Origin: Streptococcus suis
Lineage (GTDB): Bacteria > Bacillota > Bacilli > Lactobacillales > Streptococcaceae
Assembly: GCF_002964045.1 (NCBI RefSeq)
Contig: NZ_POPB01000466.1
Span: forward strand, 1 to 64,000
DNA length: 64,000 nucleotides
Reading direction: 5' to 3'
The notes beneath the pieces were generated by a model. That model did not search any database and had not been told where the DNA came from. It saw nothing but the letters and a program-made list of their open reading frames with translations. Of this stretch, positions 18,847 to 25,501 are shown piece after piece (position 1 is the first letter of the stretch; each line of letters begins with the position of its first letter). A program made the translations under genes and the position numbers.

Positions 18847-19628
18847 TGATACAGATATTTGATACCCATACCCACCTCAACATCGAGCAGTTTGACGGTA
18901 GGGTCCAAGAAGAATTAGACTTTGCCAAGGAGATGGGGGTCACCCTCCACAATGTGGTCGGTTTTGACCGTGCAACCATTGACAAGGCTATGGAGCTTGC
19001 TGACCAGCACCCTGAAATTTATCTGACACTGGGCTGGCATCCGACAGAGGCTGGCACCTATGACGAGGAAGTAGAAAGCTACTTGCTTGAGGCACTCAAG
19101 CATCCCAAGGTCATTGCCCTGGGGGAGATTGGGCTGGACTACTACTGGATGACAGCGGATAAGGAAACCCAGGCTCGTGTTTTCAAGCGACAGATGGAGT
19201 TGGCTAAAGAGTTGGATTTGCCCTTTGTGGTTCACACCCGTGATGCTCTGGAAGATACCTATCAGATCATCAAGGAAGTTGGCGTCGGCTCGCGCGGAGG
19301 GATCATGCATTCCTTCTCTGGTACGCTGGAGGAGGCTCAAGCTTTCATGGACCTGGGCATGCACATCTCCTTCTCGGGAGTAGTGACTTTCAAAAAAGCT
19401 GTCGAACTTCAGGAAGCAGCGCAAGCATTGCCCCTAGAAAAAATCCTGGTCGAAACGGACGCACCTTACCTGGCCCCAGTTCCTAAGCGTGGTCGGGAAA
19501 ATCGCACCGGCTACACCCGATATGTGGTGGATATGCTGGCCCAGCTTCGCAACCAGTCGGTCGAAGAAGTGGCGAAAGCGACCTACGAGAATGCAAGGAG
19601 CTTGTTCAGAATTGACACAGAAAATTAA
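18846..19628 (+). CDS. tatD: TatD-family metal-dependent DNase
   Basis: A 260-residue TIM-barrel hydrolase with metal ligands in DTHTHLN (HxH), GEIGLDYYW, FVVHTRDA, MHSFSG and VETDAPYLAP. Family members have DNase activity; the cellular role is uncertain. It overlaps rnmV by 17 bp, a conserved Firmicute pairing with rsmA downstream. The ATG has no ribosome-binding site and sits at the expected transcription start. Confidence 0.94.
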   Translation: MIQIFDTHTHLNIEQFDGRVQEELDFAKEMGVTLHNVVGFDRATIDKAMELADQHPEIYLTLGWHPTEAGTYDEEVESYLLEALKHPKVIALGEIGLDYYWMTADKETQARVFKRQMELAKELDLPFVVHTRDALEDTYQIIKEVGVGSRGGIMHSFSGTLEEAQAFMDLGMHISFSGVVTFKKAVELQEAAQALPLEKILVETDAPYLAPVPKRGRENRTGYTRYVVDMLAQLRNQSVEEVAKATYENARSLFRIDTEN

Positions 19629-20181
19629 GATACAAGAAGTCCTCGTTGTTGAAGGCAAGGATGATACAGCAAACCTAAAACGATTTTATGAGGTGGATAC
19701 CTACGAAACCAGAGGCTCTGCCATATCAGACGATGACTTGGAACGCATCGAGAAACTCCATGAGTTGCGTGGCGTCATTGTCTTTACTGACCCAGACTAC
19801 AATGGAGAGCGGATTCGGAAGATGATTATGCAGGCCATTCCAACGGTCAAACATGCCTTTTTACAGCGGGACGAGGCCAGGCCCCAGTCCAAAACAAAAG
19901 GGCGGTCCTTGGGCATTGAGCACGCCAGCTTTGAAGACTTGGAAAAGGCTCTAGCAGGCGTGCGTGGCTACTATGATGATGAACATCACTTTGACATCAG
20001 CAAGTCAGACCTGATGCGCCTAGGGCTCCTTATGGGCGGTGACAGTCGCAAGAGGAGAGAGTATCTGGGAGAAAAACTCCGCATCGGCTACTGCAACGGC
20101 AAGCAACTCCTCAAACGCTTGGAACTGTTTGGGATAAGTTTGGCAGAAGTCGAGGAGTGTATGGAGAGCTATCATGGATAG
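19612..20181 (+). CDS. rnmV: Ribonuclease M5 (5S rRNA maturation)
   Basis: A 189-residue Toprim-domain nuclease trimming 5S rRNA precursors. Toprim motifs EVLVVEGKDD (near 9-18) and FTDPDYNGERIRK are seen, with the C-terminal KSDLMRLGLL. The TTG at 19612 is chosen: AAGGAG lies at 19595-19600 and the protein length then matches the family; the in-frame extension upstream to 19489 reads through tatD. It is usually followed directly by rsmA, but here 3.5 kb of other genes intervene. Confidence 0.93.
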   Translation: MTQKIKIQEVLVVEGKDDTANLKRFYEVDTYETRGSAISDDDLERIEKLHELRGVIVFTDPDYNGERIRKMIMQAIPTVKHAFLQRDEARPQSKTKGRSLGIEHASFEDLEKALAGVRGYYDDEHHFDISKSDLMRLGLLMGGDSRKRREYLGEKLRIGYCNGKQLLKRLELFGISLAEVEECMESYHG

Positions 20182-20542
20182 GGTCTACGCTGTTAGGTGC
20201 TTGGTTAAAAACGAGTTTGAACCTTCTTATGAAAATTATTCATCTTATGAAGAAGTGACCTACTTGCTGCCGGCTAATGTTCTTGTTTGGGAGGATGAGC
20301 AGGTTGATAAGAATAAACTAGCAGCCTATTTGCGTGGTCTAGTTGAAGATGGCTATGTCAATGCGGATGGTATTTGGAAGCAGAGCCGTTTGTTTCATAT
20401 TGTCGGTGTGCAAGAAATGGACGATAGGGTGGAGTTTGATGTGCCAGCCCTGGAAGTCTATCGCTGGTTTTACAATTTTGAACGTCTAGTTACTGAGGAA
20501 GAATTTTTGAATCTCTATTATTTTGATGATTTGGGGGGATAA
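20174..20542 (+). CDS. Hypothetical protein, 122 residues
   Basis: Not recognised. It overlaps the end of rnmV by 8 bp, so it is probably co-translated with it. The sequence is acidic and rich in Tyr and Phe, without signal peptide or membrane segment (start DRVYAVRCLVKNEFEPSYENY, end VTEEEFLNLYYFDD). A terminator follows 10 bp after its stop. Confidence 0.65.
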   Translation: MDRVYAVRCLVKNEFEPSYENYSSYEEVTYLLPANVLVWEDEQVDKNKLAAYLRGLVEDGYVNADGIWKQSRLFHIVGVQEMDDRVEFDVPALEVYRWFYNFERLVTEEEFLNLYYFDDLGG

Positions 20543-20551
20543 ACAATCTAG

Positions 20552-20580
20552 AGCGGAAATGTTACTATTTCTGCTTTTTT
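20552..20580 (+). terminator. Intrinsic terminator ending the tatD-rnmV transcript
   Basis: AGCGGAAAT (20552-20560) pairs with ATTTCTGCT (20567-20575) followed by TTTTT. Confidence 0.75.
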
Positions 20581-20585
20581 GAAGA

Positions 20586-20614
20586 TTGCTACTGAGATCT
20601 ATTCGTGTTACAAT
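20586..20614 (+). promoter_or_regulatory. Promoter of the first toxin-antitoxin pair
   Basis: TTGCTA at 20586-20591, 17 bp, then TGT-TACAAT (extended -10, hexamer 20609-20614). Confidence 0.5.
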
Positions 20615-20639
20615 ATAGAAAACTAGGAGGTGGACTAGA

Positions 20640-20927
20640 TTGATAACTATAAACAAAGATGCCCAAGTAAATTTCAAAACTGACTCCAGACTTTTGGAAA
20701 AAGCCAAGGAAGTATTTGCTATGAACCAGCTGGATTTGACTGCTGGCTTTAACCTCTTCTTGCAAAATATTGCTGTAAAAAATGAGTTGCCCATTCTGAC
20801 TGAAGAAGAGTTGGAAAGAGAAGAGTTGTTTTTACAACTTCAAAAGGAAATTCAGGAAAACCAACAGGCGATTGAGGCAGGTCAAGGGATCAGCCTAGAA
20901 AGTGTCAAAGAGAAGTATGGAATTTGA
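20640..20927 (+). CDS. RelB/DinJ-type antitoxin
   Basis: A 95-residue protein with a ribbon-helix-helix start (INKDAQVNFKTDSRLLEKAKEVFAMNQLDLTAGFNLFLQNI, about 3-45) typical of RelB/DinJ antitoxins, followed by an acidic, helical toxin-binding tail. It should bind its own promoter and neutralise the following toxin. TTG start after AGGAGGTGG. It overlaps the toxin gene, as usual for such pairs. Confidence 0.85.
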   Translation: MITINKDAQVNFKTDSRLLEKAKEVFAMNQLDLTAGFNLFLQNIAVKNELPILTEEELEREELFLQLQKEIQENQQAIEAGQGISLESVKEKYGI

Positions 20928-21246
20928 GTCTTATTCAGTGATACTTGCTCCAGCAGTGGATAAGGAATTGGCAGCTATTTATGCCTATTTCTCGGAACAG
21001 TTCTCAGAAGAAATTGCCAAAAGACGAATTGGTATGATTGTCGAAGCATTGGAGAGTTTGCAAATTTTTCCTGAACGTGGTTTTAACGCCGATAATCGTT
21101 TTGGTAAGCAGATAGACCCGCCATATCTGACCCGAGGTTACGTTATTGGAAAAGACTACATTGCCCTCTATCGCGTGGTAGAAAACGAAGTTCGAGTGGG
21201 TCATCTTTTTGCAACCAAGAGTGATTATATAAAGTTGTTGAAGTGA
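20917..21246 (+). CDS. RelE/ParE-family toxin
   Basis: A 109-residue RelE/ParE-fold toxin: ILAPAVDKELAAIYAYFSEQFSEE, then LTRGYVIGKDYIALYRVVENEVRVGHLFATKSDY. The final strand with paired basic residues is typical. Mechanism, mRNA cleavage or gyrase poisoning, cannot be told from this reading. The ATG at 20917 overlaps the antitoxin by 11 bp; an upstream GTG at 20902 is in frame. Confidence 0.83.
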   Translation: MEFESYSVILAPAVDKELAAIYAYFSEQFSEEIAKRRIGMIVEALESLQIFPERGFNADNRFGKQIDPPYLTRGYVIGKDYIALYRVVENEVRVGHLFATKSDYIKLLK

Positions 21247-21252
21247 GGGAGT

Positions 21253-21767
21253 ATGAATAGGATAGAACACGTCATCCTAACCAATATGTGCATGATTACA
21301 GATGGTCAGCAGGTATTGGTCCAGGATAGGAAGTCAGAGAAGTGGCCGGGAATCTCATTTCCTGGGGGCTCTAAGAGCCTGGGGATAGGCTCTTAGAGGT
21401 TGGAAATTGGAAAAGCGTAGCTTTTTTCTGCTGTGAAACAAATGAGTCGCTTATTGTCTCTGTCATTCGTGAAATCAAGGAAGAAACGGGTTTGACGGTA
21501 TCCAATCTCGAACTCTGTGGCCTTCAAAACTGGACGGATCCGACTGACCACTATCGCTATTTGGTATTTTGCTATAAAACTAGCCATTTTTCAGGCTCTA
21601 TCCAATCTTCTGATGAGGGAGAAGTCTTTTGGATTGATCGTGCGGACCTGAAGAATGTTCAGCTGGCAGACGGTTTTGAAACCATGTTGGAAATCTTTGA
21701 ACATCCACAACTGACGGAGAATTTTTACTGGTTTGAAGATGGTGAGTGGAAGGTGGAGAATCGCTAA
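21253..21767 (+). pseudogene. NUDIX (MutT-like) gene disrupted by a hairpin repeat
   Basis: The first part, 21253-21396, encodes MNRIEHVILTNMCMITDGQ through FPGG, the start of a NUDIX domain, then runs into a stop. The rest, in another frame from about 21436 to 21767, continues ETNESLIVSVIREIKEETGL to KVENR. The join falls within GG-HV-E of the Nudix box. About 67 bp of hairpin repeat lies at the join and shifts the frame, so the product cannot be made whole. A short protein from the TTG at 21492 would lack the catalytic box. Confidence 0.85.
21367..21427 (-). repeat. Two-hairpin module, copy inside the NUDIX gene
   Basis: Read on the minus strand: hairpin 1, AAAAGC-TAC-GCTTTT (21411-21425); box ATTTCCAACCT (21397-21407); hairpin 2, CTCTAAGAGCCT-ATCCCC-AGGCTCTTAGAG (21369-21398, 12 bp perfect). 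Same architecture as the modules at 33.3-33.5 and 45.2-45.5 kb, with different stem sequences. Confidence 0.82.
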
Positions 21768-21813
21768 AGAGTTGTACAATAAGTTTGACAACTCTTTTTT
21801 TCTGTGCTATAGT
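21766..21813 (+). promoter_or_regulatory. Terminator of the NUDIX gene overlapping the yefM promoter
   Basis: AAAGAGTTG (21766-21774) pairs with CAACTCTTT (21789-21797) followed by T residues, a terminator. The -35 TTGACA (21785-21790) overlaps the descending arm, followed after 17 bp by TATAGT (21808-21813) with an extended TG. Confidence 0.65.
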
Positions 21814-21842
21814 AAGCCTAGAAATGAAAGAGAGGTGTTGAA

Positions 21843-22100
21843 ATGGAAGCAATCGCTTATTCACATTTTCGTAACCACTTGAAGGATTACATGAAAAAGG
21901 TCAATGATGAGTTTGAGCCTCTCATTGTGGTCAATAAAAACCCTGAAGAAGATATTGTGGTTATTTCTAAGAGCGAGTGGAGCAGTATTCAAGAAACCCT
22001 TGCGGTCGCTCAAAATCCCTACCTATCAGATAAGATTTTGCGCGGTATGGCAGCCGTTCGAGCTGACAAAACACAAGAACGCCAGCTACTAGAGGACTAG
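21843..22100 (+). CDS. yefM: YefM/Phd-family antitoxin
   Basis: An 85-residue antitoxin with the Phd/YefM N-terminal DNA-binding domain (MEAIAYSHFRNHLKDYMKKVNDEFEPLIVVNKN and VVISKSEWSSIQETL) and a flexible C-terminal toxin-neutralising tail. It lies 2 bp before yoeB. YefM with YoeB normally represses its own promoter. RBS AGAGAGGTG. Confidence 0.9.
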   Translation: MEAIAYSHFRNHLKDYMKKVNDEFEPLIVVNKNPEEDIVVISKSEWSSIQETLAVAQNPYLSDKILRGMAAVRADKTQERQLLED

Positions 22101-22102
22101 CG

Positions 22103-22360
22103 ATGAGACTTTGTTTCACAGACGAAGCTTGGGAAGACTACCTCTATTGGCAGGGGCAGGACAATAAAACACTCAAGCGTATTAACAAGATTATCAAGGA
22201 TATTCAACGCCATCCTTTTGAAGGTATTGCTAAACCAGAGCCACTTAAATATGACTATCAAGGTAGCTGGTCACGGCGAATTGATGCTGAAAACCGACTG
22301 ATTTATATAGTTGAAGATGATTGTTTGTATGTTTTGTCGGTCAAGGATCATTATAAGTAG
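22103..22360 (+). CDS. yoeB: YoeB-family mRNA interferase toxin
   Basis: An 85-residue RelE-superfamily toxin of the Txe/YoeB group: FTDEAWEDYLYWQGQDNKTLKRINKIIKDI, then PEPLKYDYQGSWSRRIDAENRLIYIVED and C-terminal SVKDHYK. The Glu, Arg, His and Tyr residues of the YoeB active site are all present, so it should cleave mRNA at the ribosome unless held by YefM. Confidence 0.93.
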   Translation: MRLCFTDEAWEDYLYWQGQDNKTLKRINKIIKDIQRHPFEGIAKPEPLKYDYQGSWSRRIDAENRLIYIVEDDCLYVLSVKDHYK

Positions 22361-22465
22361 GGATGTTTGTAGGAAATGGACGAATATATAGACGAGTCTT
22401 AAAAAATATTGCTAACAACTTATATCAATTAGATAAGATAAGAACTAAAAATGCGGAGATAAACT

Positions 22466-23674
22466 ATGGATATTAAAATCAGAGAAGTAACTCATTTACA
22501 AGACTTTATTGAAGTTATACTACAATCGAAGAATAGAATGTTGGGAAGAAATATTTATTATAGAGGGGAGAGTACTTATTTTGAAAGCCGTATGCCTTCT
22601 TTTTATAGAGATACATTCCTTATAGATAATGCTGAACGATATTATCGAACTCTTATGAATGAAATGGGCTGGGAAGATTATTCAGATAATGTTACATTGG
22701 TTCGACGAATGGCTCAACTACAACACTATGGAGCGAAAACAAGAATTTTGGATGTTACTTCAAATCCTTTAGTAGCTTTGTATTTTGCAGTAGAAAACGC
22801 GACTCTTGAAGATGAACACAACGGAAATCAGGATGAAAGTCAGGCTGGGTATATTTATTTCTATAGTGAAAAACCAGAAGAAGAAAAATTTGATACAGGT
22901 CATACGGTAGCAATTAAAACAGCCATAAATTTGATGTCGGTGGAAAAGTTAGATGTTTTTTGTAATCTAATGAGTTTGTTGTATAATATCTACCAAAAAA
23001 ATGGACTAATGTATCTACAATTTACGACAGAAGATTTGCTTAAAGAATTAAATGAGAGCTTTAAAAATACTGATAGATTTGCATGGGAAATTGATATTAT
23101 TGACGACTCTTTATTAAGTGTAAAATGTGATATGAACGGTGATTCTTTAGAACGCAATTTTTCCTTGGGAGCTAAACAAAGAAATTATTTAGAAGAGTAC
23201 AGGATTAAATCAAGTGAAGTAGATAACGAATCCCAGGGATTGATGTGCTACTTTGTTGAGCAAGTCATAAACGATTTTTTAGAAGCATTAAATCAATGTG
23301 CAAAAACCAAGGAACGTTTGATTTATCCGATGGCAATCTTTTTAGATTTAATAAAAACCCATGTTGTTTTACCTTCAAAAAATACTGATAGACTGAAACA
23401 GCAGCAAGGTGTATTTATTTATCCTGGAGTCCATGAATCCAAAATTTTAAAATCTAACATAAAAATAATTTCTAATTATATAGATAAAAAAGCCATCACA
23501 CTGACAGATCAAAAGGGTGAAATTAGTAAAATCATGATTTCCCCACAAAATAAGTTTAGGATAAAAAAAGAGTTAGCTCTCTTAGGAATAACCTCAGGAT
23601 TTATATATCCTGATTTACAACATTTGGCAGATTCTGTATTAGAAAAAATAAAGGATGAAATTTCAACAAACTAA
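22466..23674 (+). CDS. FRG-domain protein
   Basis: A 402-residue protein with an N-terminal FRG domain (about 15-115): NIYYRGESTYFESRMPSFYR, then LVRRMAQLQHYGAKTRILDVTSNPLVALYFAV. The remaining 280 residues, Lys/Asn/Ile-rich, are not recognised. FRG proteins are of unknown biochemistry and are frequently found among defence and mobile genes. The gene is clearly more AT-rich than the flanking rnmV and rsmA, a sign of transfer, and is adjacent to two toxin-antitoxin pairs. RBS GCGGAG. Confidence 0.82.
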   Translation: MDIKIREVTHLQDFIEVILQSKNRMLGRNIYYRGESTYFESRMPSFYRDTFLIDNAERYYRTLMNEMGWEDYSDNVTLVRRMAQLQHYGAKTRILDVTSNPLVALYFAVENATLEDEHNGNQDESQAGYIYFYSEKPEEEKFDTGHTVAIKTAINLMSVEKLDVFCNLMSLLYNIYQKNGLMYLQFTTEDLLKELNESFKNTDRFAWEIDIIDDSLLSVKCDMNGDSLERNFSLGAKQRNYLEEYRIKSSEVDNESQGLMCYFVEQVINDFLEALNQCAKTKERLIYPMAIFLDLIKTHVVLPSKNTDRLKQQQGVFIYPGVHESKILKSNIKIISNYIDKKAITLTDQKGEISKIMISPQNKFRIKKELALLGITSGFIYPDLQHLADSVLEKIKDEISTN

Positions 23675-23692
23675 TTTAGAAAGAAAACACAT

Positions 23693-24568
23693 ATGCACAT
23701 CGCAGACAAAAATGTTACCCGCGCCGTCCTTGAACGCCACGGGTTTACCTTTAAGAAATCCTTTGGTCAGAACTTTTTGACCGATACCAATATTTTACAG
23801 AAAATTGTGGATACGGCAGAGATTGACCAGAATGTCAATGTCATCGAAATTGGTCCTGGAATTGGGGCCTTGACTGAGTTTTTGGCGGAGAGTGCTGCTG
23901 AGGTCATGGCCTTTGAGATTGACGACCGCCTGATTCCGATTTTGGCGGACACCCTAGGTCGCTTTGACAATGTGACCGTGGTCAACCAAGACATCCTGAA
24001 GACCGACCTGCAGACCCAGATTCAGAATTTCAAGAATCCTGACCTGCCCATCAAGGTCGTGGCCAACCTGCCCTACTACATCACCACCCCTATCCTCATG
24101 CACCTGATTGAGAGCAAGATTCCCTTCAGCGAGTTTGTGGTCATGATGCAGCGGGAGGTGGCCGACCGCATTTCTGCTGAGCCAAACACCAAGGCCTACG
24201 GTAGCCTGTCCATCGCGGTCCAGTACTACATGACTGCCAAGGTGGCTTTCATCGTGCCTCGCACCGTCTTTGTGCCCGCACCAAACGTAGACTCCGCAAT
24301 TCTCAAAATGGTCCGTCGCGAGCAACCCTTGGTCAGCGTTAAGGACGAAGATTTCTTCTTCCGGGTGTCCAAGGCCAGCTTTGTGCACCGCCGCAAGACC
24401 CTGTGGAACAACCTGACCAACCATTTCGGCAAGTCCGACGAGGTCAAGGACAAGCTGACGCGGGCACTTGGCATGGCAGAGCTGGAAGCCAGTGTCCGTG
24501 GAGAAGCACTTTCCATGGCTGACTTCGCACGTTTGTCTGACAGCCTTCAGGAAGTAGGTTTATCATGA
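23693..24568 (+). CDS. rsmA: 16S rRNA (A1518/A1519) dimethyltransferase
   Basis: A 291-residue KsgA/RsmA methyltransferase making m6,2A at two adenines of helix 45 of 16S rRNA. SAM motif [13 protein letters not shown], start [16 protein letters not shown] and catalytic motif [10 protein letters not shown] are seen. It overlaps the next gene by 4 bp. In other streptococci rsgA follows closely; here an 8-kb accessory block separates them. Confidence 0.96.
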   Translation: MHIADKNVTRAVLERHGFTFKKSFGQNFLTDTNILQKIVDTAEIDQNVNVIEIGPGIGALTEFLAESAAEVMAFEIDDRLIPILADTLGRFDNVTVVNQDILKTDLQTQIQNFKNPDLPIKVVANLPYYITTPILMHLIESKIPFSEFVVMMQREVADRISAEPNTKAYGSLSIAVQYYMTAKVAFIVPRTVFVPAPNVDSAILKMVRREQPLVSVKDEDFFFRVSKASFVHRRKTLWNNLTNHFGKSDEVKDKLTRALGMAELEASVRGEALSMADFARLSDSLQEVGLS

Positions 24569-25350
24569 AACTATCGCAGGCAATCAATCAATTAGCCCAA
24601 TTTTGTGGACCGCGGGATCTGTCCTCTCTGACAAAACAAGCTCTCCAAGCCGAGCAAGGACTAGAACAGGTAGATGTTCTAGCCTTTTTTGGTGGCTCCA
24701 TTCTAGCTGGTGGTGACCAACTGGCAGATGCTATTCGAAACAAAATTGCTAAGGCCTACGTCATCGTAGGTGGAGCAGGTCACACGACCGACGGACTTCG
24801 CCAACAGGTACGGGACCATTTTCCTCAGCTGGATCCAAGTGGCTTGACCGAGGCAGAGATTTTTCAAGCCTACTTGGAGCAGAAGCACGGTCTGTCAGCT
24901 GATTTACTAGAAACCCAGTCCACCAACTGCGGTAATAATGTCACCTACCTACTGGACTTGCTAGCTGAGAAGGGCATTGATTTTCAGTCCATTCTGCTCA
25001 TGCAAGATGCCACCATGCAGCGTCGGATGTGGGCAACGATGAAGAAGTACGCAGCGGGTAAACTCTTGCTCAACTACGCTAGCTACCAAGTGGCTGTCAG
25101 GGAGGAAGAGGGCCAGCTCCAGTATGAAGATGCTCCCTTGGGTATGTGGGACATGGACCGCTACCTCAGCCTGCTTTTAGGCGAAATTCCCCGCCTGCGA
25201 GATGACGAAGAGGGCTACGGACCAAGAGGAGCCAACTATTTGGCCTATATCGACATTCCACAAGCAGTGGAAGAAAGCTACCAATTGGTCCAGGAAAAGA
25301 CAGGCCTAACCAGCCGTAAAGCCAATCCTAACTTTGCTAGTCCAGAGTGA
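24565..25350 (+). CDS. YdcF/SanA-type DUF218 protein
   Basis: A 261-residue protein with [22 protein letters not shown] near the N-terminus and [20 protein letters not shown] in the middle, typical of the YdcF branch of the DUF218 family. It lacks membrane segments. Some family members bind nucleotide or act in envelope metabolism; function is unproven. Its ATG overlaps the rsmA stop by 4 bp, so it is co-transcribed with rsmA. Confidence 0.8.
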   Translation: MKLSQAINQLAQFCGPRDLSSLTKQALQAEQGLEQVDVLAFFGGSILAGGDQLADAIRNKIAKAYVIVGGAGHTTDGLRQQVRDHFPQLDPSGLTEAEIFQAYLEQKHGLSADLLETQSTNCGNNVTYLLDLLAEKGIDFQSILLMQDATMQRRMWATMKKYAAGKLLLNYASYQVAVREEEGQLQYEDAPLGMWDMDRYLSLLLGEIPRLRDDEEGYGPRGANYLAYIDIPQAVEESYQLVQEKTGLTSRKANPNFASPE

Positions 25351-25375
25351 AATCTGAAAGACCTTGCCTTGTTCG

Positions 25376-25404
25376 TTGACAGTGGGGAGAAAGCTTGCTA
25401 TACT
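25376..25404 (+). promoter_or_regulatory. Promoter of the envelope operon
   Basis: TTGACA (25376-25381), 17 bp, TATACT (25399-25404) with an extended TG at 25396-25397. Expected transcription start near 25411. Confidence 0.7.
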
Positions 25405-25410
25405 GAAATA

Positions 25411-25501
25411 TGACTAACTTTTGAAAAATATTGTCTGCAAATTGGCAGAATATTTACAAAAACAAGAGAGGGTTTCCCTCTTTTTTTATGAAGGTATCCT
25501 T
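25411..25501 (+). promoter_or_regulatory. Leader with intrinsic terminator: candidate attenuator
   Basis: The about 90-nt leader holds two structures. The first is AAATATT-GT-CTGC ... GCAG-AATATTT (25426-25455). The second is a terminator, AGAGAGGG-TTT-CCCTCTTT (25465-25483) followed by a T run to 25487. The ribosome-binding site GAAGG and ATG come straight after. Transcription must pass the terminator to reach the gene. A TTG-started frame runs from 25421 through the hairpins in frame with the gene. Confidence 0.6.
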
